The position numbers and the translations under genes are program-made. The notes below the pieces were generated by a model. The model searched no databases and was not told the origin of the DNA. It saw nothing but the letters and a program-made list of their open reading frames with translations. 64,000 nucleotides of DNA from an uncultured Eubacterium sp. (GTDB lineage Bacteria > Bacillota > Clostridia > Peptostreptococcales > Anaerovoracaceae): assembly GCA_946555345.1 (NCBI GenBank), contig CAMNSS010000016.1, positions 1-64,000 on the forward strand. Reading direction: 5' to 3'. Shown piece by piece: positions 1 through 8,613 of this stretch. How positions within the stretch are numbered: position 1 is the first letter of the stretch; the number at the start of each line of letters is the position of its first letter.

Positions 1-1221
1 GGGATTCTGTCCCCACTTCTTGCAAATGTAGTATTGAATGAGCTGGACTGGTGGATAGCCAGCCAGTGGGAAATGTTCAAAATCAGAGAGGGAAAAACAG
101 GCTTAGAGTTTAACAAGACTGATAAAGAGGGAAACGTACTCACGGTAGACAGAACGCAGAAATGGAATAAGCTAAGGGCTAAAACCGAGCTGAAAGAAAT
201 GTATATCGTAAGGTATGCGGATGATTTTAAAATCTTCTGTCGGGACTATGCAACAGCTAAGAAAGTAATGTGTGCCACGAAGCTCTGGTTAGCAGATAAC
301 CTGCATTTACAGACCAGTGATGAAAAATCGGGAATTACGAACCTGCAAAAGAATTACACCACTTTTCTTGGCATCAAATTTAAAGTTGTCCCCAAAGGCA
401 GCAAGTGGATAATACGCTCCCATATGGCAGACAAGAGCAAGGCTAAAGTCATTCAAAAGCTGAGAAATGTTTGGAGGGATATAAAGAATCCAAGCAGACA
501 AAGCGAGCTTGACAAAAATATCAGCCTTTATAACGCAATGGTCATGGGAATGCACAACTACTACTGCATGGCAACAATGGTGTCGGCGGACTTTGCAGAA
601 ATCGCCTTTAAAGTGACAGGGAAAAGCAACGGAATGAACCACAATAACCGCTGTACTCCTATTGAACGGCAAGGCGAGATAAACAGCAAGTTCATACAGG
701 AGAAGTATGGGAAATCCAAGCAGTTCCGATGGATAAGGGGAAGAATGATAATCCCTGTCGGCTATGTGTCATACGAATATCCAAAGTATAAGCGGCGTGA
801 AGTCAATAAATACGTGAGGAAGTATTCAGACGTCGAAAACTGTATCAGCTACGACGTTATGAAACACATGATGGAAAACGCACATCTCTACCCTACGTTG
901 GAGATGGCGGACAACGCTCTTTCGAGATATATAGCACAGAAAGGGAAATGTGCGGTAACGCATGAAGCCCTGTCAATATCAGACATGGTATGCGAGCATA
1001 TAAAACCCTGTAAGGGAGAGCGGAACGACACATACAGGAATCTGATTATCCTGTCAAAAGATGTGTCGGAACTGGTAGAGGCAACAAATGAAACAAAAAT
1101 AAGGAAGTTGCTGAAAGACCTGCCAATGACCGAAGAAATGCAAAATAAAATCAACAAGCTCCGTAAACACAGGGAGCTGGAGGAAATACAATTCGAGGAC
1201 TATACAGGCACTAAAAAGTAA
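1..1221 (+). CDS. ltrA: Group II intron reverse transcriptase/maturase, 5' end outside window
   Basis: This is the intron-encoded protein of a group II intron; it helps the intron RNA splice and reverse transcribes it into new DNA sites. The open frame runs through the left edge of the window, so the start is missing. Its first residues read GILSPLLANVVLNELD, the usual RT motif before the active site, and RYADDFKIF near residue 72 is the catalytic YADD box. A maturase (domain X) stretch follows, and the last 90 residues hold an HNH endonuclease pattern (CAVTHE, CEHIKP, YRNLIIL). The RNA domains V and VI lie directly downstream. The protein looks intact over the visible part and could be active. 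Confidence 0.93.
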   Translation, partial: GILSPLLANVVLNELDWWIASQWEMFKIREGKTGLEFNKTDKEGNVLTVDRTQKWNKLRAKTELKEMYIVRYADDFKIFCRDYATAKKVMCATKLWLADNLHLQTSDEKSGITNLQKNYTTFLGIKFKVVPKGSKWIIRSHMADKSKAKVIQKLRNVWRDIKNPSRQSELDKNISLYNAMVMGMHNYYCMATMVSADFAEIAFKVTGKSNGMNHNNRCTPIERQGEINSKFIQEKYGKSKQFRWIRGRMIIPVGYVSYEYPKYKRREVNKYVRKYSDVENCISYDVMKHMMENAHLYPTLEMADNALSRYIAQKGKCAVTHEALSISDMVCEHIKPCKGERNDTYRNLIILSKDVSELVEATNETKIRKLLKDLPMTEEMQNKINKLRKHRELEEIQFEDYTGTKK

Positions 1222-1233
1222 TCTTAGTCGGTG

Positions 1234-1321
1234 GAACGCCGTATGATGGGAAACTATCATGTACGGTGTGGAGCGGGGGAAAAGCCCGAGGTGCTTGCAC
1301 CAGAGGCTTACCTATCGCTAT
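1234..1321 (+). ncRNA. Group II intron domains V and VI (3' end of intron)
   Basis: Bases 1236 to 1269 fold into the domain V hairpin: ACGCCGTA pairs with TACGGTGT, TGATGG pairs with CTATCA, the loop is GAAA and a two-base TG bulge sits on the 3' strand. Domain VI follows at about 1281 to 1308 (AAGCC/GGCTT outer stem, GGTGC/GCACC inner stem) with an unpaired A after GGCTT that fits the branch point. The intron end is expected near 1321, at the CTATCGCTAT stretch; the exact base cannot be fixed without the 5' exon. Confidence 0.85.
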
Positions 1322-1923
1322 TATCTCTCCCCGATGATTTTGACAAGATCCTTTCCGTCATGCGGTCAAGGGAAGTTTCAGTATCCATCATCCTCCAGAA
1401 CTTGGCACAGCTTAAAGCCCTGTTTGAAAAACAGTGGGAAAGCATCGTGGGCAACTGCGATGAATTCTTGTACCTTGGCGGAAATGAACAATCAACCCAT
1501 AAATATGTTTCAGAACTCCTTGGCAAAGAGACGATAGACACGAACACTTATGGCAGATCGTGGGGACGGAACGGGAACTATTCCACCAATTACCAGATGA
1601 CAGGAAGGGAACTTATGACGCCGGATGAAGTGAGGCTGCTTGATAACAGGTACGCAATCCTCTTTATCAGGGGAGAACGCCCAGTACTTGATTTGAAATA
1701 CGATCTTCTGTCTCATCCGTTCGCAAAAGGTACGGCGGACGGTGATGAAGAGGCTTATGTTCATGGAAAGGCGCAGGGCATTGAAGCTGTTATCGAGATT
1801 GTTCCTTTGGAAGAAGCCCCGGAAGAAGGAACGGAAATGGAAGATGCAAGCATATACGAGCTTTTGAGCGATGAAGACCTGATTTTGGAATTTGAAGAAA
1901 CGAAGGAGGAAAACATTGATTAA
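1322..1923 (+). CDS. virD4: VirD4/TraG type IV coupling protein, 3' exon
   Basis: This encodes about the last 200 residues of the coupling ATPase that brings the relaxosome to the conjugation channel. The reading frame is open from within the intron RNA, but the first 30 codons of that frame are intron domains V and VI and not protein. VirD4-like sequence begins at SLPDDFDKILSVMRSRE and continues with SVSIILQNLAQLKALF, LYLGGNEQSTHKYVSELLG and a closing region after RELMTPDEVRLLDNRYAI. The 5' exon lies beyond the left edge. Splicing of the intron would rejoin the two parts; if the intron is defective, transfer would be lost. An acidic tail ends the protein and overlaps the next gene's start. 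Confidence 0.9.
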
Positions 1924-2248
1924 AAGAAAGAAATCAATCAAACCAAAAGAAAATGAGATAATACATATCCTTGTGGTTATGTATACAAGTGCCGTCTACA
2001 TGACGACGGTTGCTGCCATATCCGTAAATGCGGCGGGCGATCCCCTTGCCGTTGTAAACAACCTGTCTGAATTCATATTCAGCATCATCAGGGCTATTGG
2101 GCTGATACTCCTGGGGTTTGGCATCGTGCAGATAGGCTTGTCCTTAAAATCCCACGACCCATCCCAAAGGGCCAACGGGTTTCTGACGCTGGCAGGCGGC
2201 GTTATCATCACGTTCACAAAAGAGATCCTGACACTTATCACAGGGTAA
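1916..2248 (+). CDS. Maff2-family small membrane protein (VirB2-like)
   Basis: This is a protein of about 110 residues with two hydrophobic segments (about residues 12 to 35 and 50 to 75), matching the Maff2/VirB2-like small proteins found next to virD4 in Tn1549-type elements; a pilin-like role in the transfer channel is inferred from position. The TTG at 1916 is chosen because AAGGAGG at 1903 to 1909 lies at the right distance; a longer frame from 1892 has no ribosome binding site. The start overlaps the end of virD4 by 8 bases, so the two are probably translationally coupled. Confidence 0.82.
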   Translation: MIKRKKSIKPKENEIIHILVVMYTSAVYMTTVAAISVNAAGDPLAVVNNLSEFIFSIIRAIGLILLGFGIVQIGLSLKSHDPSQRANGFLTLAGGVIITFTKEILTLITG

Positions 2249-2261
2249 GGGGGCAGATCAT

Positions 2262-3098
2262 ATGTCAGATAATTGGGTCGTACAGAATTTGCAGAATACC
2301 CTTGCTACATGGAATGAAAAACTGACGGAAATATGGACGCTGCTTATGCAGTCGCCGGAGGAATTCAAGGGCGGCGATATATGGGACGTGATACTGAAAA
2401 TCCATGGGGCATTGCAGGCTATCGGCATTGCGCTTTTGGTGCTCTTCTTTTTAGTGGGTGTTGTCAAGACATGCGGGAGTTTTGCGGAATTGAAAAAGCC
2501 TGAACACGCATTAAAAGTATTTGTACGGTTTGCCATCGCAAAAGGCGTGGTCACATACGGGCTTGAATTGATGCTCGCCCTTTGCTCCATCGTGCAGGGA
2601 ATGACCAGCACGGTCATGAGGGCAGCAGGCATAGGAAAAGGAGGAGATGCGACACTTCCGGAAGAGATCGTGACTGCCATAGAGGAATGCGGATTTTTGG
2701 AATCCATTCCTTTATGGGCGGTAACGCTGATCGGGAGCTTGTTCATTACCGTGCTCGCCTTCATCATGATCCTGACGGTGTACGGAAGGTTCTTCAAACT
2801 GTATCTTTATGCAGCTATAGCACCTATCCCCCTTGCCACTTTTGCGGGAGAGCCGACGCAGCATATCGGGATTGCTTTTCTGAAATCCTATGCGGCAGTC
2901 TGCCTTGAGGGGCTTATCATCATTTTAGCCTGCATCATATTCTCGGTTTTCGCATCAAGCCCGCCTGTGGTGGATGCAGATGCATCGGTGGTATCCACGG
3001 TATGGAGTTATATTGCGCAGTTGGTGTTCAATATGCTTGTTCTTGTGGGGACGGTAAAGATGGCGGACAGGGTAGTGCGTGAAATGATGGGATTATAA
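2262..3098 (+). CDS. TrbL/VirB6-like conjugal transfer membrane protein
   Basis: A 278-residue polytopic membrane protein with hydrophobic stretches near residues 50 to 70, 85 to 115, 150 to 175, 180 to 200, 210 to 235 and 245 to 270. Composition, length and its place between the Maff2-like gene and prgI fit the VirB6/TrbL-like channel components of type IV secretion in Gram-positive elements. It starts 13 bases after the preceding stop. A 39-base fragment closely resembling bases 2943 to 2981 of this gene recurs at 9683 to 9721, which marks a rearranged second element. Confidence 0.82.
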   Translation: MSDNWVVQNLQNTLATWNEKLTEIWTLLMQSPEEFKGGDIWDVILKIHGALQAIGIALLVLFFLVGVVKTCGSFAELKKPEHALKVFVRFAIAKGVVTYGLELMLALCSIVQGMTSTVMRAAGIGKGGDATLPEEIVTAIEECGFLESIPLWAVTLIGSLFITVLAFIMILTVYGRFFKLYLYAAIAPIPLATFAGEPTQHIGIAFLKSYAAVCLEGLIIILACIIFSVFASSPPVVDADASVVSTVWSYIAQLVFNMLVLVGTVKMADRVVREMMGL

Positions 3099-3129
3099 CG
3101 AAGAGAGAAGAAAGAGAGGCAAATAAGAT

Positions 3130-3489
3130 TTGGAAGTTAAAGTGAATAAAGAGATCAGGGATTTTACGGAATCCATGTTTTTCGGGTTATCCATGCGGCA
3201 GTTTATATGTTCTGTTCTTGGGTGCGGGGCGGCAGTTGCTGCCTATTTTCTTTTAAAGGACCATATAGGGCTGGAACTTACTACGTGGGCGTGTGTCATT
3301 GTGGTGATTCCTTTCGCAGCGCTTGGATTTCTGCGGTACAACGGGATGGCTGCTGAAAGGCTTCTCATGGCATATGTCAAATACAGGTGGCTCGTGCCAA
3401 GGAAACTCACCTGCAAACCAGTAAGTTTATATTATGAAATGATGAAACCATCCATTGAAGAAAAACGGAAGGAGATGATGAAACGATAA
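3130..3489 (+). CDS. prgI: PrgI family protein (VirB3-like)
   Basis: A 119-residue protein with a conserved amino end (VKVNKEIRDFTESMFFGLSM), two closely spaced membrane segments at about residues 25 to 42 and 50 to 67, and a basic C-terminal tail. This is the PrgI pattern, the small inner-membrane partner of VirB4 in Gram-positive conjugation systems. The TTG start at 3130 follows an AGAGAGGC stretch. Its stop codon overlaps the virB4 start (TAATG), a strong sign of translational coupling. Confidence 0.9.
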   Translation: MEVKVNKEIRDFTESMFFGLSMRQFICSVLGCGAAVAAYFLLKDHIGLELTTWACVIVVIPFAALGFLRYNGMAAERLLMAYVKYRWLVPRKLTCKPVSLYYEMMKPSIEEKRKEMMKR

Positions 3490-5822
3490 TGAAAACCATT
3501 AAAACGATCATAAAGCAGGACAGGGAAACGTTTAAAGTGCCAAGGAGCATACAAGACACGATCCCAATAATAGCACTCCATGAAGACGGGGTGTTCCAGG
3601 TGGGGAAAAATAAGTTTTCCAAGACATTCCGCTTTGAGGACATTAATTATGCGGTAGCTTCCGAGGAAGATAAAGACAGCATGCTGCGCCAATACAGCCG
3701 AATACTTAATTCATATGACAGCGGCGTAACGGTGAAGCTCACCATCAATAACCGAAAATTTGACAGGGATGATTTCGTGCTGCATACCCTGATTGGCGGA
3801 AAAGAGGACGGGCTTGATGTGTTCAGGAAAGAGTACAACACATTCCTCTTAAAGCAGACCATAGGCGCTAATGCCGTTATCCAAGACAGGTACATAACCA
3901 TATCCGCATATAAGAACGACGTGGAGGATGCAAGAGTATATTTTGCACGGGCCGCAGCGGAACTATCGGCAAATTTCAGCAGGCTCGGTTCAAGATGCGT
4001 GGAGCTGGATGCCCTTGGCAGGCTTCGCATCCTTTATGATTTCTACCACCTTGGGAAAAAGACGCCATTCCGGTTCAGCCTAAAAAACAGCATGAGGAAA
4101 GGACACAGCTTTAAGGACTATGTCTGTACGGATGGTTTGCAGATCGAAAGTGACCATCTCATCATCGGGGATAAATTTGCAAGGGTATTTTTTTTGAAAG
4201 ATTATGCGAACTTCGTAACAGACGACCTGTTGTCTTCCCTTACAGGGAACAGCAGGAACATAATGCTTTCCATTGACATCATCCCCATCCCTACACATGA
4301 AGCGGTGAAAGAAGCGGAAAACAGGCTGCTTGGCGTGGAAACCAACGTGACCAACTGGCAGAGGCGGCAGAATGCCAACAATAATTTCTCTGCCATCGTG
4401 CCATATGACCTGGAACAGCAGCGGCAGGAGAGCAGGGAATTTTTGGAAGACCTTACCACAAGGGATCAGAAAATGATGCAGACATGCCTTACCATGGTGC
4501 ATGTGGCAGACAGCAAGAAGCAGCTCGATGTGGATACCGATACCCTCCACGCCATCGCAGGAGAAAGGGCGTGCCAGCTTGGCGTGCTGCGTTTCCAGCA
4601 GCTTGACGGCCTTAATACGGTACTGCCCATCGGTGTGCGGCAGGTAGAACCACTTAGGACTCTTACTACCGAATCCCTTGCGGTGCAGATTCCATTCAAC
4701 GTGCAGGATGTACGGCATGAACACGGGATTTATTACGGGCAGAACATCATCAGCAAGAACACCATTGTGGCTGACAGGAGAAAGCTACAGAACGGAAATT
4801 CCTTCATCCTTGGCGTATCGGGAAGCGGCAAATCCTTTGCAGCAAAGAATGAGATCGTATTTTCTGCCCTTTCCACGGATGCGGACATCATAGTAATTGA
4901 TCCGGAACACGAATATTCGGCATTGATACAGGCTCTGGGCGGGGAAGTCATTGACATATCGGCAACATCAGAAAACCATATCAATCCCCTTGATATGAAC
5001 ATATCTTACGGGGAGGCGAACCCCATCATAGAAAAGTCACAGTTCATGCAATCCTTATGCGAACAAGCAATAGCAGGGCATGTATTCATGAAAGGGCAGC
5101 AGTCTATCATTGACCGTGTGACAGAGCAGGTATACCGCTTTTATATGCAGGGGAATTTCGCAGGCGTTCCGCCAACATTGGAGGATTTCTACTATGAACT
5201 TCTGAAACAACCAGAGCCAGAGGCAAAAGCCCTTGCCCTTGACCTTGAACTTTTTACAAAAGGATCACTGAATACCTTTGCAAAGCAGACCAATGTGGAT
5301 GTGCATAGCCGGATCGTATGTTACGACATCCATGAACTCAGTGAACAGCTCCGGGGCATCGGCATGCTAATCATCCTTGATAATATCCTGAACCGCATCA
5401 CGATGAACCGCCGGAATAACAGGCAGACTTTTGTGTTTATTGACGAGGTGTATCTGCTCTTCATGCACGAGTATTCGGCGCAGTTCCTGTTCAGGCTATG
5501 GAAACGCGTGAGAAAGTACGGGGCTTATATTACAGGCATCACGCAGAACATGGAAGATTTGCTGCAAAGCCATACGGCAAGGACGATGCTTTCAAACTCC
5601 GAATTTCTAATCATCTTGAACCAAGCGGCGACGGACAGGGAAGAACTCGCAAGGCTTTTAAGCATCTCCGACGACCAGATCGGGTTTATTACAAATGCTG
5701 ACGTGGGAAGCGGCCTGATAAAGGTGGGCAGCGCCCTTGTGCCGTTTAAGAATGACTTTCCGAAAGACACACAGCTTTACAGCCTCATGACCACGAAACC
5801 GGGGGAAGCGGTTTATGGCTGA
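3489..5822 (+). CDS. virB4: VirB4-like conjugation ATPase
   Basis: A 777-residue ATPase that powers the type IV secretion channel. The Walker A motif GVSGSGKSF lies near residue 442 and Walker B (FVFIDEVYLLF) near residue 648, followed by an arginine-rich stretch and ITGITQNMEDLL typical of VirB4/TraE ATPases. The N-terminal half has the CagE/TrbE/VirB domain character. Length is normal for Tn1549-type VirB4. It starts within the prgI stop codon, and its last 8 bases overlap the start of the hydrolase gene. The frame is uninterrupted. Confidence 0.95.
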   Translation: MKTIKTIIKQDRETFKVPRSIQDTIPIIALHEDGVFQVGKNKFSKTFRFEDINYAVASEEDKDSMLRQYSRILNSYDSGVTVKLTINNRKFDRDDFVLHTLIGGKEDGLDVFRKEYNTFLLKQTIGANAVIQDRYITISAYKNDVEDARVYFARAAAELSANFSRLGSRCVELDALGRLRILYDFYHLGKKTPFRFSLKNSMRKGHSFKDYVCTDGLQIESDHLIIGDKFARVFFLKDYANFVTDDLLSSLTGNSRNIMLSIDIIPIPTHEAVKEAENRLLGVETNVTNWQRRQNANNNFSAIVPYDLEQQRQESREFLEDLTTRDQKMMQTCLTMVHVADSKKQLDVDTDTLHAIAGERACQLGVLRFQQLDGLNTVLPIGVRQVEPLRTLTTESLAVQIPFNVQDVRHEHGIYYGQNIISKNTIVADRRKLQNGNSFILGVSGSGKSFAAKNEIVFSALSTDADIIVIDPEHEYSALIQALGGEVIDISATSENHINPLDMNISYGEANPIIEKSQFMQSLCEQAIAGHVFMKGQQSIIDRVTEQVYRFYMQGNFAGVPPTLEDFYYELLKQPEPEAKALALDLELFTKGSLNTFAKQTNVDVHSRIVCYDIHELSEQLRGIGMLIILDNILNRITMNRRNNRQTFVFIDEVYLLFMHEYSAQFLFRLWKRVRKYGAYITGITQNMEDLLQSHTARTMLSNSEFLIILNQAATDREELARLLSISDDQIGFITNADVGSGLIKVGSALVPFKNDFPKDTQLYSLMTTKPGEAVYG

Positions 5823-7341
5823 TATTAAGGCGGGAAGTCCCGGGAAAAGGGGCATAAAGAGCGTCTCCCATAAAGGAACGGGCGCATTCCGGCAGGCAAG
5901 GCGTGTGCGGAATGATTACATCAAGACAAAGGAATATCTGACGAAACAGCAGGAAAAAAGTGAAGAAAGTGCAGAAAACTATGCGGCTGGGCAAGCCAGT
6001 GAAAAAGGATACCTTTTGGTGAAAAGAGGAGCTGCAAAAGCTGGTATGGCAGGAAAAATGGCTTTTCATTTGAGAAAAGGCAGGCTTATAAAAAGGCATG
6101 GAGCAGAAAAGAAACCAAGTCGGAACACAGCAAGCAAAAGCAGCAAGTTAGTGGCTTTAACACGTCAAACTTGTCATGCTGGCAATTCTGTGAAAAGCAT
6201 CCATAGGGTGAAAATGACAGAAGAAGCAGCAAAACAGACAGCGGTTACTGTCAGTATTGCCCTAAAACGGATATCAGCCAGCATTGCTATTTTTGTGAAA
6301 TCGTTTGCGGCAGGGGCGAAATCCCTTGCCGCAGCTATAGTTGCAGGCGGATGGGCGGCAATCGTTATCGTGCTGATTGTCGTTGTTTTGGGGGCTGCCG
6401 TCACTTTCTTTGGCAATCAAGAGGGTTCATACATTCCAGTAAGTGAAGAAGTGGAGCAGTATGATCCGTTAATACGGGAATATGCTGAAATGCATGGCAT
6501 CGCAGAATATGTTGATTTAATAAAAGCAGTGATGATGCAGGAATCGGGCGGCAGGGGCGCAGACCCCATGCAGGCATCAGAGTGCGGGTATAACAGGAAG
6601 TATCCAAACACGCCAGACGGCATTACCGATCCGGAATATTCCATAAATGTCGGAACAGAATACCTTGCAGCATGTATCAGGCAGGCAGGGGTAAAAAGTC
6701 CTGTTGACATTGCCAATATCAAGCTCGCTTTGCAGGGGTACAATTTTGGAAACGGATTCATTTCATGGGCAAAAGAAAAGCACGGGGGATATTCCGGGGC
6801 GGCAGCAAAGGAGTTTTCCGCCATGATGGCGAAACGGAATGGCTGGAACAGCTACGGCGATACAGACTATGTGGCCCATGTAATGAGGTATTATCCATAC
6901 ATCGGGTATTCCCCGGGCATGATGTTTTACAGCAAAGGCGTTTTGGGGCTTCCGATAGAAGGCATGACGAGGGCAAACATAACGTCTCCGTTTGGAAACC
7001 GGGCTTCGCCGGGCGGGATTGGCTCGACCAACCATAAGGGCACTGATTTTGGATTTTCGGCGGGGACACCTATTTATGCCTGTGAATCCGGCACGGTGGT
7101 CCACGCAGGATTAAAAGGCGGGTATGGGAAGTGCGTTATTATCGACCATGGGAATGGACTCCAGACTTTGTATGCCCACCAGAGCAGGCTCAATGTGGCG
7201 GCAGGGCAGCGGGTGATCCGTGGACAGTGCATCGGGGCAGTGGGAAGCACCGGGAACTCAACCGGTCCGCACCTGCACCTTGAAGTCAGGGTAAACGGCG
7301 TTCCTGTTGACCCAATGGGCGGGTATCTGGATATGCCGTAA
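5815..7341 (+). CDS. Two-domain peptidoglycan hydrolase of the transfer module (lysozyme-like plus M23)
   Basis: A 508-residue protein that probably opens the cell wall for the conjugation channel (VirB1-like role). It has a basic cytoplasmic region of about 170 residues, one membrane segment (about 173 to 199), a CwlT-like lysozyme domain (about 215 to 370, with VDLIKAVMMQESGG holding the likely catalytic glutamate) and a C-terminal M23 endopeptidase domain (about 400 to 500) with zinc ligands in NHKGTDFG and GPHLHLEV. The start overlaps virB4 (ATGGCTGA). The last 165 bases recur in a diverged form at 8310 to 8477, evidence of a second, broken copy. Confidence 0.93.
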   Translation: MADIKAGSPGKRGIKSVSHKGTGAFRQARRVRNDYIKTKEYLTKQQEKSEESAENYAAGQASEKGYLLVKRGAAKAGMAGKMAFHLRKGRLIKRHGAEKKPSRNTASKSSKLVALTRQTCHAGNSVKSIHRVKMTEEAAKQTAVTVSIALKRISASIAIFVKSFAAGAKSLAAAIVAGGWAAIVIVLIVVVLGAAVTFFGNQEGSYIPVSEEVEQYDPLIREYAEMHGIAEYVDLIKAVMMQESGGRGADPMQASECGYNRKYPNTPDGITDPEYSINVGTEYLAACIRQAGVKSPVDIANIKLALQGYNFGNGFISWAKEKHGGYSGAAAKEFSAMMAKRNGWNSYGDTDYVAHVMRYYPYIGYSPGMMFYSKGVLGLPIEGMTRANITSPFGNRASPGGIGSTNHKGTDFGFSAGTPIYACESGTVVHAGLKGGYGKCVIIDHGNGLQTLYAHQSRLNVAAGQRVIRGQCIGAVGSTGNSTGPHLHLEVRVNGVPVDPMGGYLDMP

Positions 7342-7346
7342 AAAGC

Positions 7347-7372
7347 GCAGGGGCATCGTATGATGCCCCTGC
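7347..7372 (+). terminator. Perfect 11-bp hairpin after the transfer module
   Basis: GCAGGGGCATC pairs with GATGCCCCTGC across a four-base loop. It starts six bases after the hydrolase stop. No T-run follows, so it may be a weak terminator or an RNA end-protecting stem and not a classic terminator. Confidence 0.5.
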
Positions 7373-7482
7373 ATACATACAGGGATGGAAGGCGTTTGAA
7401 AAAACCTGTTGATGGCGGGGGGTATTCCAGCTTATAATAATCAATAATAGGAAGAACAGGTTTTACGGGAGGTTTCATCAAA

Positions 7483-7797
7483 ATGAGGGTTGAATTTACC
7501 TTTGATTCTGACGTTATAGAAAAGCAGGGGCATACAATACAGGAAGTTTACAACGTAATTAAGAGAAACTTTATGGCGAAAGGGCTGCCCTGCGTGGAAG
7601 ACACCGAAGTGCTGGCATTTACGGATAATGGAGGGAAAAAGGATTATATTAATATGTGGGCAATCATAACCAAGCTGATGGACAGCAACTGGTTTATCCC
7701 GTCGGCCTCCTCATGTTCATGGTATGATGATGACAGTGCGGAAGCGGAGGACATATTGGCACAGGCGTGGAAGTTTGAAAAAAGGAAGTTATCATAG
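7483..7797 (+). CDS. Small protein paired with the VapD-like gene, function unknown
   Basis: A 104-residue acidic protein that I do not recognise by family. It begins MRVEFTFDSDVIEKQG, has no membrane segment or signal peptide, and carries a tryptophan-rich, acidic end (WYDDDSAEAEDIL). ATG at 7483 follows GGAGG at 7469 to 7473. Its stop is two bases before the next ATG, so it is almost certainly co-translated with the VapD-like protein. By analogy with VapX-VapD it could be the antitoxin of a toxin-antitoxin pair, but this is inference from position and size only. Confidence 0.72.
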   Translation: MRVEFTFDSDVIEKQGHTIQEVYNVIKRNFMAKGLPCVEDTEVLAFTDNGGKKDYINMWAIITKLMDSNWFIPSASSCSWYDDDSAEAEDILAQAWKFEKRKLS

Positions 7798-7799
7798 CG

Positions 7800-8147
7800 A
7801 TGGCAGGCAGTAAAAAACAAATCACATTTGACTTAAAACAGAAATCGTTGCAGAAGTCCTATCCAAAACCTAAAAATAGTGAAAACGCAAGATATTACAA
7901 AAAAGCGTATGCAGACATAAAGCGGTTCATGCAGGAAAACGGATTCCATCACAGGCAATACTCCGTATATATTTCCAATGCAGGAATGACAAATGTTGAC
8001 GTTGTCCTTTTGATGCAGGACCTAGATACAGCTCTGCCGTGGTTTTTCCAGTGCGTGACAGAAATAGACGTTACAAATATCGGAACACAGCACAGTCTGC
8101 TGCGAAGCATAGACGATGTGACAGAAGACATTAATGTGGAACTCTAA
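7800..8147 (+). CDS. VapD-like protein (possible Cas2-fold ribonuclease toxin)
   Basis: A 115-residue protein whose layout recalls VapD: an early FDLKQKSLQKSYP (compare the FDL start of VapD), then YKKAYADIKRFMQENGF, then RQYSVYISNAG, then a block ending LDTALPWFFQCVTEIDV. VapD proteins share a ferredoxin-like fold with Cas2 and several are mRNA-cleaving toxins. The match is by eye and from memory, so the family call is moderate. It sits two bases after the small acidic gene at 7483, giving a toxin-antitoxin-like pair on the element, downstream of the transfer operon. Confidence 0.6.
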   Translation: MAGSKKQITFDLKQKSLQKSYPKPKNSENARYYKKAYADIKRFMQENGFHHRQYSVYISNAGMTNVDVVLLMQDLDTALPWFFQCVTEIDVTNIGTQHSLLRSIDDVTEDINVEL

Positions 8148-8182
8148 TTGGCAGGCTAAAGATTTTTCAAACAGAGGAGCAA

Positions 8183-8309
8183 ATGGCAAAAGCAAAAAAG
8201 AAGAAGGAGAAAGTCGCTAAAAAGGCGATGAAGTTTGAGGTGAGAAAAGAGAAGGTAATCCGCTGGGTTGCCGGATATGACGGAACTGCATATAACGGGG
8301 ACATTTTAT
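8183..8309 (+). pseudogene. 5' end of a lysine-rich hypothetical gene, cut by a recombination joint
   Basis: A well-formed start (GAGGAGCAA then ATG) opens a lysine-rich protein of about 40 sensible residues (MAKAKKKKEKVAKKAMK, then [14 protein letters not shown]). From about 8310 the DNA becomes the diverged end of an M23 peptidase gene in a different frame, so the first gene runs on as an out-of-frame fusion to 8419 that resembles nothing. The natural product is unknown. I read this as the left side of a deletion or recombination joint between two related elements. Confidence 0.7.
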
Positions 8310-8477
8310 GCATACAAAAACAAGGTCAACGTAGCGGCAGGGCAGAGAGTAATCCGTGGACAGTGCATCGGGGCAGTGGGCAGCATCGGGAACTCAACCG
8401 GCCCGCACCTGCACCTTGAAGTCAGGGTAAACGGCGTTTCGGTAGACCCGATGGGCGGGTATTTGGATATGCCATAA
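8310..8477 (+). pseudogene. Diverged duplicate of the M23 hydrolase 3' end
   Basis: The translation from about 8310 ([18 protein letters not shown] onwards to GGYLDMP and stop) matches the last 56 residues of the hydrolase ending at 7341, including the HLHLEV zinc motif. At the DNA level most bases are identical, with scattered differences that are mainly third-position, so this is a homologue from a sister element and not a recent copy. It has no start codon or N-terminal part of its own and is not functional as a protease. Confidence 0.88.
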
Positions 8478-8523
8478 TAAATAAGCAGTATGGATAATAT
8501 TGCTTATTTTGGGACTGTCCCAA
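8478..8523 (+). terminator. Hairpins after the duplicated hydrolase end
   Basis: ATAAGCA (8480 to 8486) pairs with TGCTTAT (8501 to 8507) followed by TTTT, a plausible Rho-independent terminator for the broken gene. A second tight palindrome, TTGGGAC T GTCCCAA, lies directly after it at 8509 to 8523. Together they close the left scar beside the GH5 gene. Confidence 0.5.
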
Positions 8524-8613
8524 GGCTGATACTTCCTCTGTTGTTTACGATGAATCCGATCCGTTCAATCGTTGGATTCATAGGAAAAACCTTTGTATTT
8601 AGATTTTCTTTAT

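Noticed and set aside
1231-1320. N-terminal 30 codons of the open frame leading into the virD4 exon
   Set aside because: These codons are the intron RNA domains V and VI; the conserved hairpin with a GAAA loop is clear and the residues match nothing in VirD4.
4080-4724. A 214-codon open frame on the - strand opposite virB4
   Set aside because: Composition is that of an antisense frame, with many C, H and W residues and no family features; virB4 is certain here.
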